Shown: one piece after another, positions 1-11,815 of the stretch | Position numbering within the stretch: position 1 is the stretch's first letter | Layout of the letters: the number at the start of each line of letters is the position of its first letter | Source: Agapetus fuscipes | Lineage: Eukaryota > Arthropoda > Insecta > Trichoptera > Glossosomatidae | Direction: 5' to 3' | Assembly (NCBI GenBank): GCA_951799405.1 | Contig: OX637341.1 | Location: 18,963,659-19,027,658 of the forward strand | Length of the DNA stretch: 64,000 nt | Notes under the pieces: model-generated | Seen by the model: only the letters and a program-made list of their open reading frames with translations | Databases searched by the model: none | What the model was told of the DNA's origin: nothing | Program-made: the position numbers and the translations under genes

Positions 1-126
1 GTTTCATTTATGTGCATATATGTAAGTGGGTAGTAGATGTAAAAAAATGGGATACTTTCAAACTTTTAAATGTTCAGGATAACCTTTTTCTTAATCCTAA
101 TCACTCAATTATAGGAAGTGCGTGAA

Positions 127-336
127 AAAATGGTTCACTTTGCCAATGTCACCCCTGTCTCAGGGAAGGACGGCAAGAGTTGCAGGGCTTATGTTCATTT
201 GAGATGGGTTCTTATAAAGTAGGTCCACATGCGGCATGTGTTAGCGCGAAATTAAACATGTCTGCTTGTGGGAATGCATTTAATATAAATCTTAAATGGT
301 ATATATCCTTGCAGCTTAGATTAGATTAGATTAGCG
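127..336 (+). repeat. R280 repeat, 5'-truncated
   Basis: Holds the R280 core (GGTTCACTTTGCCAATGTCA, AAGAGTTGCAGGGCTTATG) and ends in repeated ATTAG units. The same copy lies at 5829-6038 in the duplicated block. Confidence 0.85.
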
Positions 337-577
337 TAGACACACTTTTTTTTTTTTTTTTTAAATAGTAAAAAACTTTATTTTAATTCACTGTAAGTTT
401 ATTTTGTAATGCACTACTAGTTTCGGTAGTGCAATATCTACCATCGACGGGAGCTACCTTTATACTTTTTAGTTTTATATTTTGTTGTTCATCACAATGC
501 TCATTACATGATTTATAATGCCTTCTTCTTTTTCCTTTGCCACTTCAATGAAAATTATCTTATCTTATTTTAGCATT

Positions 578-1011
578 TGTGAGGGTTTTTCTTTTGATAG
601 TATTCAATTAGGATGTTTGTAATATGTGAGGATATTCACTGCTAACTTTTCATTCGTTCAAAATCCGCTTCAAGACTCAAGCCGTGCTCAAGAGAACTCT
701 CTCACACCATTTGTGGCTCTGCTACAAATCACTTAATAATATCACTTATAAAACAGATAAGGAATCAAACATTTAAACACACTTTATTATTCCACAATCA
801 CAATATTTATATAATTATTTATTTTATCCACAATCACAATGTATATATAATAAACCACAGCAATATTAATTATGACCAAATTCACATGCTTGTGGCTCTC
901 CCGCCAGGGAAGCTTCTTCTCTCTCTTTCTGCATTCTTTTGTTTTCCTTTTTCCATTCAAATTCAAATCTCATGTTCCATTCCACCAAACAAACAAATTC
1001 ATCTCGTTACA
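578..1011 (-). mobile_element. Solo LTR of a Gypsy-type retrotransposon
   Basis: Read on the minus strand it begins TGTAACGAGATG and ends CCCTCACA, as do the LTRs of the Gypsy element at 24418-29557, and shares much of their sequence. It is longer (434 versus 259 bp), so it is a diverged subfamily. The 4-bp direct repeat CATT flanks it (574-577 and 1012-1015), as expected for a Gypsy insertion reduced to one LTR by LTR-LTR recombination. The 62-codon open frame inside it (872-1060) is a by-product, not a gene. Confidence 0.88.
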
Positions 1012-1479
1012 CATTCTATTTGAAAAAGCACTATTTATTAAACTATTTTTCTTGGATTAGGCATAATTTCAGAGACCGGCCGATTTCAAGCAATAAATTT
1101 TAATAAAGAAAATCGCATTATTTCGCTGAAAATTTATGAGTTTTTTCCAGTCATGTCAATCTTTGTTTTTTTGCCTAATCATAATAATTATCACGGCGAT
1201 GTTTTATTGTTTTTTTTTCTGATTCCGCGCACGAGATCGCGTGTTAGGAATTAATGTAATCACTTTGCTGTTTGTTTATCAAAATATAATGTTTCCAGGA
1301 TAAGGTACTAGGCAAGGCTTGCTGATTTTACTTGCTTCTTTTATACTTCCTAATTTTGTAAATTATTCCTTTTAAAAATTCTGTATTTTTTTTAGTACTT
1401 CGTGTATAAATAATTGCTGATTTTATAATATTTCCGGATATATAATAAGCAATTTTAAATTTTCCTCGCTTTTATAATA

Positions 1480-2216
1480 TTAGGTCTTTATATATTTGTA
1501 AGTACACAATCAGCATTTGTAAGCGCGAACTACACGTGTTTGTTTGTGGGCATACATCTGAGAGCTTTAAATGAATATATCCTTGCAACTTATATTATAG
1601 ATTATAGATATAGACATATGAAACTGGCGTTTTGTAAGGGAGGAACAAAAAGTCATTTTTTTATATTTAATTATATTTATTTCATCGAAGTATGTACCAT
1701 AGTTATCTATTCACTTTTGCCATCTCATAGGTAGTGAATTGATCCCTTTGCGAAAATAACCAATATAACCAATGGCAATCAATACAATCTTTGCAGGCGG
1801 TTAGGACTGCCCCATCGGAGTTGAATTTTTTCCCTTGCAAAAAGTTATCCAAATTTCGAAAAAAATGGCAATCTGTTGGAGCAAGGTCCGGAGAGTACGG
1901 GGGATGTCTTAAACATTGCAATTGAAACTCCTCTAATTTTGTAGCCGTCTGTTGTGTATTGTGTGGTCTAGCGTTGTCATGAAACAGCAGTGGCCTAGAG
2001 CGATTGACCAGCCTCAGTTGTTTAGCAGCTAGCTTTTCCATCATGGTTTGCAGTTGCTGACAAAAGACATCTGCCGTAATCGTCTGACCAGATTTAAGAA
2101 AGGTGTAGTGAACGACACCGGCACTAGTCCACCAAACGCTCACAAGTAACTTTCTTTGAGCCAATTTTTGTTTGGGGCATGATTTGACTGATTCGGCAGG
2201 GTTAAGCCATTTCGAT
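1480..2216 (-). pseudogene. Broken mariner transposon (transposase fragment)
   Basis: The minus-strand frame 2230-1703 encodes the C-terminal half of a mariner transposase, the DDD cut-and-paste enzyme. Visible motifs are VWWTSAGVVHYTFL, HDNARPH (second catalytic Asp) and YSPDLAPTDCHFF (third Asp). The DNA-binding N-terminus and first catalytic Asp are absent, and the last 25 codons are out of frame with the family, so it cannot be active. The terminal repeat TTAGGTC.. at 1480 is split by an R280 fragment (about 1495-1605) before the mariner end resumes at ACATATGAAACTGGCG. The other end runs into R280 sequence at 2217. A related fossil lies at 40600-41315. Confidence 0.88.
1495..1605 (+). 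repeat. R280 fragment (subfamily B) inside a mariner end
   Basis: Subfamily B is recognised by TTTGTAAGTACACAATCAGC, the ACACGTGTTTG block and a TTATAGATTATAG tail. It interrupts the mariner terminal repeat and so inserted after the mariner. The same fragment is at 7197-7307. Confidence 0.75.
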
Positions 2217-2360
2217 GGGCTTATGTTCATTTGAGATTGGGTTTTTATATTGTAGATCTACATGCGACATGTGTTAGCGCGAACTTATACATGTCTGCTT
2301 GTGGGAATGCGTTTAATATAAATCTTAAAATATACATATCTTTGCAGCTTAGATTTAGAG
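2217..2360 (+). repeat. R280 fragment (subfamily C)
   Basis: Starts at GGGCTTATGTTCATTTGAG right against the mariner remnant and runs to CTTTGCAGCTTAGATTTAG. The same fragment is at 7919-8062. The 90-codon frame 2231-2503 covers it and is not a gene. Confidence 0.78.
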
Positions 2361-2689
2361 TTAGACATTGGTCCAGCACGCATACAAACATTGCTCATGT
2401 GAAATTACCTATGTTGGAGATAAGACAAACAATCGCTAAGGTGACGATGTGTAACCATGTACATGAAGCAACTTTTATTTTTGTTAACCTTACTTATTTA
2501 TAGTGTCGTTGACCTTATAATTGTATGAGGACTGAAATCTTTTAAAATTTTGTAATCCATACAAAAAAATCTTTCTTCAGAGTAATTTGTAAAAGAATAC
2601 GCATGTTTTCTATTGAGCATGCATTAAATGTGAATATATCGTGGAAACGCAGACTATTATATTAAGTTATAAGAATACAAAATACAGCT
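2361..2689. other. No recognisable feature
   Basis: AT-rich spacer. I see no gene or named repeat; the same sequence is at 8063-8391. Confidence 0.6.
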
Positions 2690-2910
2690 TTATTATATTT
2701 TTTATGGTTTGTGTAATAACACTGAAAATCCATATTGATTGATTATTTATTATGTTTTCTTAAAAACAAATTAATAATTAAAAACTGTTTCTTTTCACTC
2801 AATATATCAATGTATTTCAATTATCATATTAATTGAAATAAACTGATATATTGAGTGAAAAAAACAGTGTTTACTTAATTAGTAATTTGTTTTTAAGAAA
2901 CATTAATAAT
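2690..2910. repeat. Imperfect hairpin with a Penelope-like terminal segment
   Basis: The left part reads TTTGTGTAATAACACTG, the reverse complement of the CAGTGTTAATACACAAACC segment that ends the Penelope-like units elsewhere in the window. It is followed by two inverted arms of about 65-70 bp (TCTTAAAAACAAATTA .. TAATTTGTTTTTAAGA) around a short ATCATAT centre. No hammerhead-like core remains. The same hairpin is at 8392-8612. Confidence 0.65.
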
Positions 2911-3535
2911 CAATAAAGCTTTATTAATTTAAAAATGATTTTCCATTCTTGCTTGGTTGCTCTCTTGATAATGGTGTGAAAACATCGAAATCGCTTGGGA
3001 AAGAAATCAACTTGTGAGGAAAAATAAATAAAAAGGTTTATATTTAAATTTTATTTTAGTTATTAAATTATTATTTTAATAATTGTTGAAAATAATTATT
3101 TCCGCGGATGAAATGTGAATTGTCGCGAATTATTTCGCATGCAGAGCGTCTAACCAAGCAGCGGCAATATTGTCACAGCAAATTCGTAATGAAACAGTCT
3201 TAGTAACACACAGCGCCGCATATTGCCGGGGATTAACGGGCTATTAATTAACGTTAACAGTCCCAAGCCATGTCACGCAATACAGTTTTCATGTAAAATC
3301 TCGAAAAAAAAAATTTAAATTGTTTGAGATTTACAGGTTTTGGTTCCTGCAAGGTTACTGTATTCTTTATACATCAGGTTTCATCAACCGTGATTGGTGT
3401 TGAAGGGACACGATATGTAGGATACGACCCCGACAAAACGTTGTGAAATTCGAATGAATTTGAAGATTACCATATAAGAAGAGCCGTTAACTGGAAATAT
3501 ATATTTATTCTTGTCGTTTCTTATCTAAATCTTAT
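2911..3535. other. No recognisable feature
   Basis: AT-rich sequence with no coding signal that I can support; the same sequence is at 8613-9237. Confidence 0.6.
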
Positions 3536-3623
3536 TTGCAAAGATATGTATCATTTGCGGTTCATATTAAATGCATTCCCACAAGCAGGCATGTATAAGT
3601 TCACGCTTACACATGCCGCATCT
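3536..3623 (-). repeat. R280 fragment, minus strand, cut at the duplication border
   Basis: Tail half of R280 from CTTATTTGCAAAGATATG to ACATGCCGCATCT. It is joined head-to-head to the plus-strand array that begins at 3624, whereas the duplicate copy continues to 9478. Confidence 0.8.
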
Positions 3624-5361
3624 TTGTAAGCGCAAACTTATACCTGTCTGCTTGTGGGAATGCATTTAATATGAATCTCAAATGGTATGTATCTTTGCAA
3701 CTTAAATTATAGAACTTAACAAAATAATTTCCTTGACTTATAGGTTAGTATGTGGCTGACCACCCATACTGTAAGAATGGTTTACCATGAAAATTTTATC
3801 TCGGTTTGAGGAAAAGTCGGTAAGAGTTGCAGGGCTTATGTTCATTTGAGATTAGTTTTTTATTTTGTAAGTCCACATGGGGCATTTGTAAGCGCGAACT
3901 TATACCTGTCTGCTTGTGGGAATGCATTTAATATGAATCTCAAATGGTATGTATCTTTGCAACTTAGATTATAGAACTTAACAAAATAATTTCCTTGACT
4001 TATAGGTTAGTATGTGGCTGACCACCCATACTGTAAGAATGGTTTACAATGAAAATTTTATCTCTGTTTTGAGGAAAAGTCGGTAAGAGTTGCAGGGCTT
4101 ATGTTCATTTGAGATTAGTTTCTTATTTTATAAGTCCACATGGGGCATTTGTAAGCGCAAACTTATACCTGTCTGCTTGTGGGAATGCATTTAATATGAA
4201 TCTCAAATGGTATGTATCTTTGCAACTTAAATTATAGAACTTAACAAAATAATTTCCTTGACTTATAGGTTAGTATGTGGCTGACCACCCATACTGTAAG
4301 AATGGTTTACCATGAAAATTTTATCTCGGTTTGAGGAAAAGTCGGTAAGAGTTGCAGGGCTTATGTTCATTTGAGATTAGTTTTTTATTTTGTAAATCCA
4401 CATGGGGCATTTGTAAGCGCGAACTTATACCTGTCTGCTTGTGGGAATGCATTTAATATTAATCTCAAATGGTATGTATCTTTGCAACTTAGATTATAGA
4501 ACTAAACAAAATAATTTCCTTGACTAAAAGGTAAGTATGTGGCTGACCACCCATACTGTAAGAATGGTTTACCATGAAAATTTTATCTCGGTTTGAGGAA
4601 AAGTCGGTAAGAGTTGCAGGGCTTATGTTCATTTGAGATCAGTTTTTTATTTTGTAAATCCACATGGGGCATTTGTAAGCGCGAACTTATACCTGTCTGC
4701 TTGTGGGAATGCATTTAATATGAATCTCAAATGGTATGTATCTTTGCAACTTAGATTATAGAACTAAACAAAATAATTTGTGGCTGACCACCCATACTGT
4801 AAGCAATGGTTCACAATGCAAATTTTATCTCTGTTTGAGGAAAAGTCGGCAAGAGTTGCAGGGCTTATGTTCATTTGAGATTAGTTTTTTTTATTTTGCA
4901 AGTCCACATTGGGCATTTGTAAGCGTGAACTTGTACCTGTCTGCGTGTGGGAATGCATTTAATATGAATCTTAAATGGTATGTATCTTTGCAACTTAGAT
5001 TATGTAAAGAAATACACAAAATAATTTTCTTGACTTATAGGTTGGTATGAGGCTGACCACCCATACTTTAAAAAATGGTTTACTTTGCAAATTCACCTTT
5101 GTTTCAGGGAAGGTTGGCAAGAGTTGCAGGGCTTATGTTCATTTGGAATGGGCTGTTATGTTGTAAGTACACATGCAGCATATGTAAGCGGGAACTTATA
5201 CATATCTGCTTGTGGGAATGCATTTAATATAAATCTTAAATGATATATATCTTTGCAGCTTAGATTAGTTTAGATTAGATTAGAACTTATACATGTCTGC
5301 TTGTAAGAATGCATGTAATATGAATCTCAAATGTTATATATCTTTGCAACTTCGATTACAG
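3624..5361 (+). repeat. Tandem array of R280 units, 262-bp period
   Basis: The landmark TTTGTAAGCG recurs with its GTAAG at 3626, 3888, 4151, 4413, 4675, 4919 and (as TATGTAAGCG) 5184, giving spacings of 262, 263, 262, 262, 244 and 265. Each unit runs R280 tail, TAGAACTTAACAAAATAATTT, then CCTTGACTTATAGG and the R280 body. The first five units are nearly identical and the last two more diverged. A partial unit closes the array at 5281-5361. This is local amplification of a dispersed repeat into satellite-like DNA; it is missing from the right copy of the large duplication. Confidence 0.92.
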
Positions 5362-5702
5362 ATTTAAATCCATTTTTATTTTGTTTTTTTTTTTTTTTTA
5401 ATTTGCATGAAATAAAAGAAAATATAAAAAAAACTTTTACGTTTTGCCGCTAGATGTCAATATTGTTCCATACATTTTCAATATGAACAAACAGATTTTT
5501 TGAAATTAGTTTTCATACATTTTTAAACACAAACGTGAAAGCTCGCAGCATTGCAGCATATATACAAAAATTAATTTGCCATACATCATGAATGTGTTTT
5601 ATCTGCTGTGATGGCATTGATTTTGAAAATCGAAACTCGACGACGAAAGACGACGACGAAGGACAATATAATAAAGGATAATTTTTCCATAAAGTCAAAA
5701 AT
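5362..5702. other. No recognisable feature
   Basis: AT-rich, with a GACGACGAAAGACGACGACG low-complexity patch near 5638. No gene seen. Confidence 0.55.
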
Positions 5703-6279
5703 GTTTCATTTATGTGCATATATGTAAGTGGGTAGTAGATGTAAAAAAATGGGATACTTTCAAACTTTTAAATGTTCAGGATAACCTTTTTCTTAATCCT
5801 AATCACTCAATTATAGGAAGTGCGTGAAAAAATGGTTCACTTTGCCAATGTCACCCCTGTCTCAGGGAAGGACGGCAAGAGTTGCAGGGCTTATGTTCAT
5901 TTGAGATGGGTTCTTATAAAGTAGGTCCACATGCGGCATGTGTTAGCGCGAAATTAAACATGTCTGCTTGTGGGAATGCATTTAATATAAATCTTAAATG
6001 GTATATATCCTTGCAGCTTAGATTAGATTAGATTAGCGTAGACACACTTTTTTTTTTTTTTTTTAAATAGTAAAAAACTTTATTTTAATTCACTGTAAGT
6101 TTATTTTGTAATGCACTACTAGTTTCGGTAGTGCAATATCTACCATCGACGGGAGCTACCTTTATACTTTTTAGTTTTATATTTTGTTGTTCATCACAAT
6201 GCTCATTACATGATTTATAATGCCTTCTTCTTTTTCCTTTGCCACTTCAATGAAAATTATCTTATCTTATTTTAGCATT

Positions 6280-6713
6280 TGTGAGGGTTTTTCTTTTGAT
6301 AGTATTCAATTAGGATGTTTGTAATATGTGAGGATATTCACTGCTAACTTTTCATTCGTTCAAAATCCGCTTCAAGACTCAAGCCGTGCTCAAGAGAACT
6401 CTCTCACACCATTTGTGGCTCTGCTACAAATCACTTAATAATATCACTTATAAAACAGATAAGGAATCAAACATTTAAACACACTTTATTATTCCACAAT
6501 CACAATATTTATATAATTATTTATTTTATCCACAATCACAATGTATATATAATAAACCACAGCAATATTAATTATGACCAAATTCACATGCTTGTGGCTC
6601 TCCCGCCAGGGAAGCTTCTTCTCTCTCTTTCTGCATTCTTTTGTTTTCCTTTTTCCATTCAAATTCAAATCTCATGTTCCATTCCACCAAACAAACAAAT
6701 TCATCTCGTTACA
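6280..6713 (-). mobile_element. Solo Gypsy LTR, duplicated copy
   Basis: Copy of the solo LTR at 578-1011 carried by the segmental duplication, with the same CATT flanks. It is not an independent insertion. Confidence 0.88.
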
Positions 6714-7181
6714 CATTCTATTTGAAAAAGCACTATTTATTAAACTATTTTTCTTGGATTAGGCATAATTTCAGAGACCGGCCGATTTCAAGCAATAAAT
6801 TTTAATAAAGAAAATCGCATTATTTCGCTGAAAATTTATGAGTTTTTTCCAGTCATGTCAATCTTTGTTTTTTTGCCTAATCATAATAATTATCACGGCG
6901 ATGTTTTATTGTTTTTTTTTCTGATTCCGCGCACGAGATCGCGTGTTAGGAATTAATGTAATCACTTTGCTGTTTGTTTATCAAAATATAATGTTTCCAG
7001 GATAAGGTACTAGGCAAGGCTTGCTGATTTTACTTGCTTCTTTTATACTTCCTAATTTTGTAAATTATTCCTTTTAAAAATTCTGTATTTTTTTTAGTAC
7101 TTCGTGTATAAATAATTGCTGATTTTATAATATTTCCGGATATATAATAAGCAATTTTAAATTTTCCTCGCTTTTATAATA

Positions 7182-7918
7182 TTAGGTCTTTATATATTTG
7201 TAAGTACACAATCAGCATTTGTAAGCGCGAACTACACGTGTTTGTTTGTGGGCATACATCTGAGAGCTTTAAATGAATATATCCTTGCAACTTATATTAT
7301 AGATTATAGATATAGACATATGAAACTGGCGTTTTGTAAGGGAGGAACAAAAAGTCATTTTTTTATATTTAATTATATTTATTTCATCGAAGTATGTACC
7401 ATAGTTATCTATTCACTTTTGCCATCTCATAGGTAGTGAATTGATCCCTTTGCGAAAATAACCAATATAACCAATGGCAATCAATACAATCTTTGCAGGC
7501 GGTTAGGACTGCCCCATCGGAGTTGAATTTTTTCCCTTGCAAAAAGTTATCCAAATTTCGAAAAAAATGGCAATCTGTTGGAGCAAGGTCCGGAGAGTAC
7601 GGGGGATGTCTTAAACATTGCAATTGAAACTCCTCTAATTTTGTAGCCGTCTGTTGTGTATTGTGTGGTCTAGCGTTGTCATGAAACAGCAGTGGCCTAG
7701 AGCGATTGACCAGCCTCAGTTGTTTAGCAGCTAGCTTTTCCATCATGGTTTGCAGTTGCTGACAAAAGACATCTGCCGTAATCGTCTGACCAGATTTAAG
7801 AAAGGTGTAGTGAACGACACCGGCACTAGTCCACCAAACGCTCACAAGTAACTTTCTTTGAGCCAATTTTTGTTTGGGGCATGATTTGACTGATTCGGCA
7901 GGGTTAAGCCATTTCGAT
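7182..7918 (-). pseudogene. Broken mariner transposon, duplicated copy
   Basis: Second copy of the 1480-2216 fossil through the 5702-bp-offset duplication. The open frame 7932-7405 has the same 175-codon translation. Confidence 0.88.
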
Positions 7919-9237
7919 GGGCTTATGTTCATTTGAGATTGGGTTTTTATATTGTAGATCTACATGCGACATGTGTTAGCGCGAACTTATACATGTCTGC
8001 TTGTGGGAATGCGTTTAATATAAATCTTAAAATATACATATCTTTGCAGCTTAGATTTAGAGTTAGACATTGGTCCAGCACGCATACAAACATTGCTCAT
8101 GTGAAATTACCTATGTTGGAGATAAGACAAACAATCGCTAAGGTGACGATGTGTAACCATGTACATGAAGCAACTTTTATTTTTGTTAACCTTACTTATT
8201 TATAGTGTCGTTGACCTTATAATTGTATGAGGACTGAAATCTTTTAAAATTTTGTAATCCATACAAAAAAATCTTTCTTCAGAGTAATTTGTAAAAGAAT
8301 ACGCATGTTTTCTATTGAGCATGCATTAAATGTGAATATATCGTGGAAACGCAGACTATTATATTAAGTTATAAGAATACAAAATACAGCTTTATTATAT
8401 TTTTTATGGTTTGTGTAATAACACTGAAAATCCATATTGATTGATTATTTATTATGTTTTCTTAAAAACAAATTAATAATTAAAAACTGTTTCTTTTCAC
8501 TCAATATATCAATGTATTTCAATTATCATATTAATTGAAATAAACTGATATATTGAGTGAAAAAAACAGTGTTTACTTAATTAGTAATTTGTTTTTAAGA
8601 AACATTAATAATCAATAAAGCTTTATTAATTTAAAAATGATTTTCCATTCTTGCTTGGTTGCTCTCTTGATAATGGTGTGAAAACATCGAAATCGCTTGG
8701 GAAAGAAATCAACTTGTGAGGAAAAATAAATAAAAAGGTTTATATTTAAATTTTATTTTAGTTATTAAATTATTATTTTAATAATTGTTGAAAATAATTA
8801 TTTCCGCGGATGAAATGTGAATTGTCGCGAATTATTTCGCATGCAGAGCGTCTAACCAAGCAGCGGCAATATTGTCACAGCAAATTCGTAATGAAACAGT
8901 CTTAGTAACACACAGCGCCGCATATTGCCGGGGATTAACGGGCTATTAATTAACGTTAACAGTCCCAAGCCATGTCACGCAATACAGTTTTCATGTAAAA
9001 TCTCGAAAAAAAAAATTTAAATTGTTTGAGATTTACAGGTTTTGGTTCCTGCAAGGTTACTGTATTCTTTATACATCAGGTTTCATCAACCGTGATTGGT
9101 GTTGAAGGGACACGATATGTAGGATACGACCCCGACAAAACGTTGTGAAATTCGAATGAATTTGAAGATTACCATATAAGAAGAGCCGTTAACTGGAAAT
9201 ATATATTTATTCTTGTCGTTTCTTATCTAAATCTTAT

Positions 9238-9478
9238 TTGCAAAGATATGTATCATTTGCGGTTCATATTAAATGCATTCCCACAAGCAGGCATGTATAA
9301 GTTCACGCTTACACATGCCGCATCTGGGCCTTCAATATAAAAATCCAATCTCAAATGAACATAAGCCCTGCAACTCTTGCCGAACTTCCCTTACATAGGG
9401 GTGACATTGACAAGGTAAACATTTTTTACAGTATGGGTGGTCACTGGTCAGCCTCATACCAACTTATAAGTCAAGGAA
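9238..9478 (-). repeat. R280 repeat, near full length
   Basis: Runs from the tail side (TTGCAAAGATATG) to the 5' boundary ACTTATAAGTCAAGGAA at 9478. The first 88 bases are shared with 3536-3623. Confidence 0.85.
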
Positions 9479-9625
9479 TGGTTCACTATGCTAATTTCAC
9501 CCATGTTTCAGGGGAGGTTGGCAAAAGTTTCAGGGCTTATGTTCATTGTAATTACATAGGGTTTTTTGTTGTAAGTTCGCATACGCCATGTGTAAACGCG
9601 AATTTATACGTGTCGGCTGATCTAA
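9479..9625 (+). repeat. R280 fragment, plus strand
   Basis: Begins ATGGTTCACTATGC and ends near TATACGTGTCGGC. It abuts the minus-strand copy at 9478, so the two sit 5' end to 5' end. Confidence 0.72.
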
Positions 9626-9633
9626 AACTTCTT

Positions 9634-9705
9634 GGACCGGTCCATAGTTCAGTGGCAACACTTTGCACTCGTTAATGGAAGGTTGTGAATTTGGATCCCA
9701 GCGGA
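9634..9705 (+). repeat. SINE-A head fragment (tRNA-like part only)
   Basis: CTTGGACCGGTCCATAGTTC.. followed by the B-box-like GGATCCCAGCGGAG matches the tRNA-like part of SINE-A (full copies at 15875-16323 and 34548-34981). The body diverges after 9705. Confidence 0.7.
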
Positions 9706-11235
9706 GATCGAGAACGGAGGAGAGGAACGGAGAAAGCGGAGGAGAGGAGACAACTTTTTACTTTTTCCAGCACTTTTGAATAATTTACAAAACAAACGTT
9801 TTTGGTAATTTTATCATCATCAGGTGAACTTTTCTTTTTGACCGCAAACGTAGATTATGTAATGTTAAAAATATATGAAATGATATTTGTTGTTAATTTG
9901 AATTTGCCGCGCAATCCCTGGGCGCGCAATCAGATTGGTCCACGGTATACCCGGGTCGCCATTGGCGCAAGACAGCGGCCATTGAACGAAGTTGCCGAGT
10001 TTGTAGATTGTCGCAACTCAAATTTATCTGTCGAATCTTGTCGAATCAAATTTAATTTTAATCTTTAATATAAAGAGTTGTGACTAAAATTTCTAAAGAT
10101 AACTTTATCGTAGTTTCGTTATTTACAAGTAATTTCATTATTAGTACTATATTCATTATAATTAACTGTGTATTGTGTTTGAGAAAATATGATTGTGTAT
10201 AAAAAATAACATTGGTTCAAACAGTCAAGTAATTAATCTTCTTCTTCTTCATGGCGAATTCCCACGTACAGCGGGGGGCGCCAGTGTCAAGTGGTATTCG
10301 AGTGGTTCAATAATAAAACAATGTCTATATTAAGGTGATTTTATGTCCTAGTAGGGAATTTTATATTATGGTAGGTAAATTAAATAATGTATGTAATGAA
10401 TTTAGTCAACTTCAGAATTTTTTATGGTCTGACGTCTCAGCATTCCATTGGTTGACGTTTCTGATTTGTCAAAACCAGATGGTTTTGTTACAATAGTTAA
10501 GGAGGTTGGAATGGCGTAATATATAAGCCATTGTTCTCCTAATTGTGTGTTCTTCTCTTTTATTATATTCTGACTAGTAAAGTCATCTGTAAAAATTCTT
10601 CAATCCATTGTTGTAAAAGTATACTTGTAAAATACAAACCAATCGGCAACCAAAAAGTCAAGATTTTTATTCAAGAAACCAGCGACCAAAAACTCTTGAC
10701 CAAATCTCGACCAATTCTATAAAAATGTGCATAAAATGTTACTGACTAATAAAAAACGTTATTTACAGCAACCACATAGTTAGTTATTGGAATAGGACTA
10801 TACAACCTTATATATATTTATATAAAATAATTCTGTGTTGTTTCATTTAAAAAAAAATCATGTTAATAATACTCAAACCTTCTAAAATCTTGAATCAGCT
10901 TTTCTTGTGTATCTTATACCATAGCCAGGCGTAACATTGAGGCTCGGAAATTGAAGCCACTAATATCCCGGCTCGGAAAGTAGCGTAACGATTGTGGTTA
11001 GAAATGATAAACCGGGAGTAGGATGCGGCGCTAGAGACATGTAATTTGTATTAACATAACACCGGTGTTATACTGAGTGCGGTAGAAACTCGAGTATCCG
11101 AGCTTTTATGAACAGTACGAGTTGCAAAACTCGAGTAAAGTAAAGTTTACGGAAAGTATTAAAAAGGGATTTTCCCCAAAATCTGCCGTTTTTGTTTCTT
11201 ACACTTTATGGTCTTAGAAAAACAGTTACAGTAAC
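9706..11235. other. Unassigned intergenic stretch
   Basis: I find no convincing coding sequence. A GC-richer patch near 9905-9990 and a TATA-like ATATATAAGCC at about 10520 stand out, but with no gene or terminal repeats I cannot tell promoter from LTR remnant. Confidence 0.5.
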
Positions 11236-11384
11236 GCAACGCAACGCAACTAAGCTACACATATAGTGTAACTTCTTGCCGCGTTATCCCCGAAGGGGTC
11301 GCATGTGGCGAGTTGAGCCTATTTATTTTTACAGGTAAGGGGGCCGGCCTTACGCCAACCACTTCAGTTGAAGTGGAGGTGATG
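11236..11384 (-). repeat. SINE-B fragment, 5'-truncated
   Basis: Contains ACGCAACTAAGCTACACATA, the SINE-B 3' end read backwards, through CAACCACTTCAGTTGAAGTG. The tRNA-like head present at 32040-32363 is missing. Confidence 0.8.
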
Positions 11385-11400
11385 AAGAAATTCAAGTTCA

Positions 11401-11595
11401 AACAAAATGGTTCACTTTGCCAACGTCAGCCCTGTTTCAAAGAAGGTCGGCAGGAGTTGCAGGGTGTATGTTTATTTGAGATTTGGGTTTTTATGTTGTA
11501 GGTTTGGCATGTACAAGCGCGAACTTATACGTGTTTGCATGTGAAAATGCATATAATGTGAATCTTCTTTGTTACATATAGATCAGATTAGATGG
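11401..11595 (+). repeat. R280 repeat, 5'-truncated
   Basis: Starts AAAATGGTTCACTTTGCCAA and ends TACATATAGATCAGATTAGA, belonging to the subfamily that carries GTGTATG in place of GCTTATG. Confidence 0.78.
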
Positions 11596-11815
11596 CTTGT
11601 GGCCTCCAGGACTCTCTGTCTTCTGCTGCTTCCCTCCATGGTCTGACTCCATGAAATTAGGCTTTATTGTTGGTGATCTGCCCACATCCTGGGACGTCCT
11701 TATGTTCTAACACCTGAGGGGGTACCATCCAAGAAATTTCTGATTATCCTGGAGTCCTTTGCACGTGCTACGTGTCCGGCCCACTGAAGCCTTTTTGATT
11801 TTATTACCGACACTA
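11594..11815 (-). pseudogene. LINE C-terminal fragment (RTE-like)
   Basis: On the minus strand the frame reads LQWAGHVARAKDS, then a break, GRPRMWAD, and finally WREAAEDRESWRPQAI followed by a stop. This is the usual C-terminal layout of RTE-type LINE polymerases (WxGHVxR, GRPRxxW, AxDRxxWR). Frame breaks and the absence of any reverse-transcriptase core make it a 5'-truncated fossil. It is a different family from the LINEs at 16928 and 22421. Confidence 0.7.

Larger units (their letters stand above)
1..3623. repeat. Left copy of a 3.6-kb direct duplication
   Basis: This block recurs at 5703-9325. The offset is exactly 5702 at every anchor I compared (872/6574, 1540/7242, 1703/7405, 2231/7933, 3541/9243), so there are no net indels, and even a 17-T homopolymer near 346 keeps its length. 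Identity ends after 3623: this copy enters a 262-bp tandem array, while the right copy continues through an ordinary R280 repeat. The block holds a solo LTR, a broken mariner and R280 pieces, and no host gene. It may start upstream of the window. It is either a very young duplication or an assembly artefact. Confidence 0.95.
5703..9325. repeat. Right copy of the 3.6-kb direct duplication
   Basis: Matches 1-3623 base for base wherever I compared. Its right border lies inside a minus-strand R280 copy that continues normally to 9478, so this flank looks ancestral and the left copy's junction at 3623/3624 looks rearranged. Confidence 0.95.

Noticed and set aside
872..1060. 62-codon protein gene (also at 6574)
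   Set aside because: It lies inside a solo LTR read backwards.
3624..5361. CRISPR-like array
   Set aside because: Units of 262 bp with no unique spacers, in an arthropod genome; this is a tandem R280 array.
10400..10640. LTR or promoter with ATATATAAGCC
   Set aside because: No matching partner LTR, no TG..CA borders that I can fix, and no coding sequence nearby.
11220..11260. AACGC repeats (ACGCAACGCAACGCAAC) as a satellite
   Set aside because: Only three units, next to a SINE-B 3' end; most likely tail slippage.
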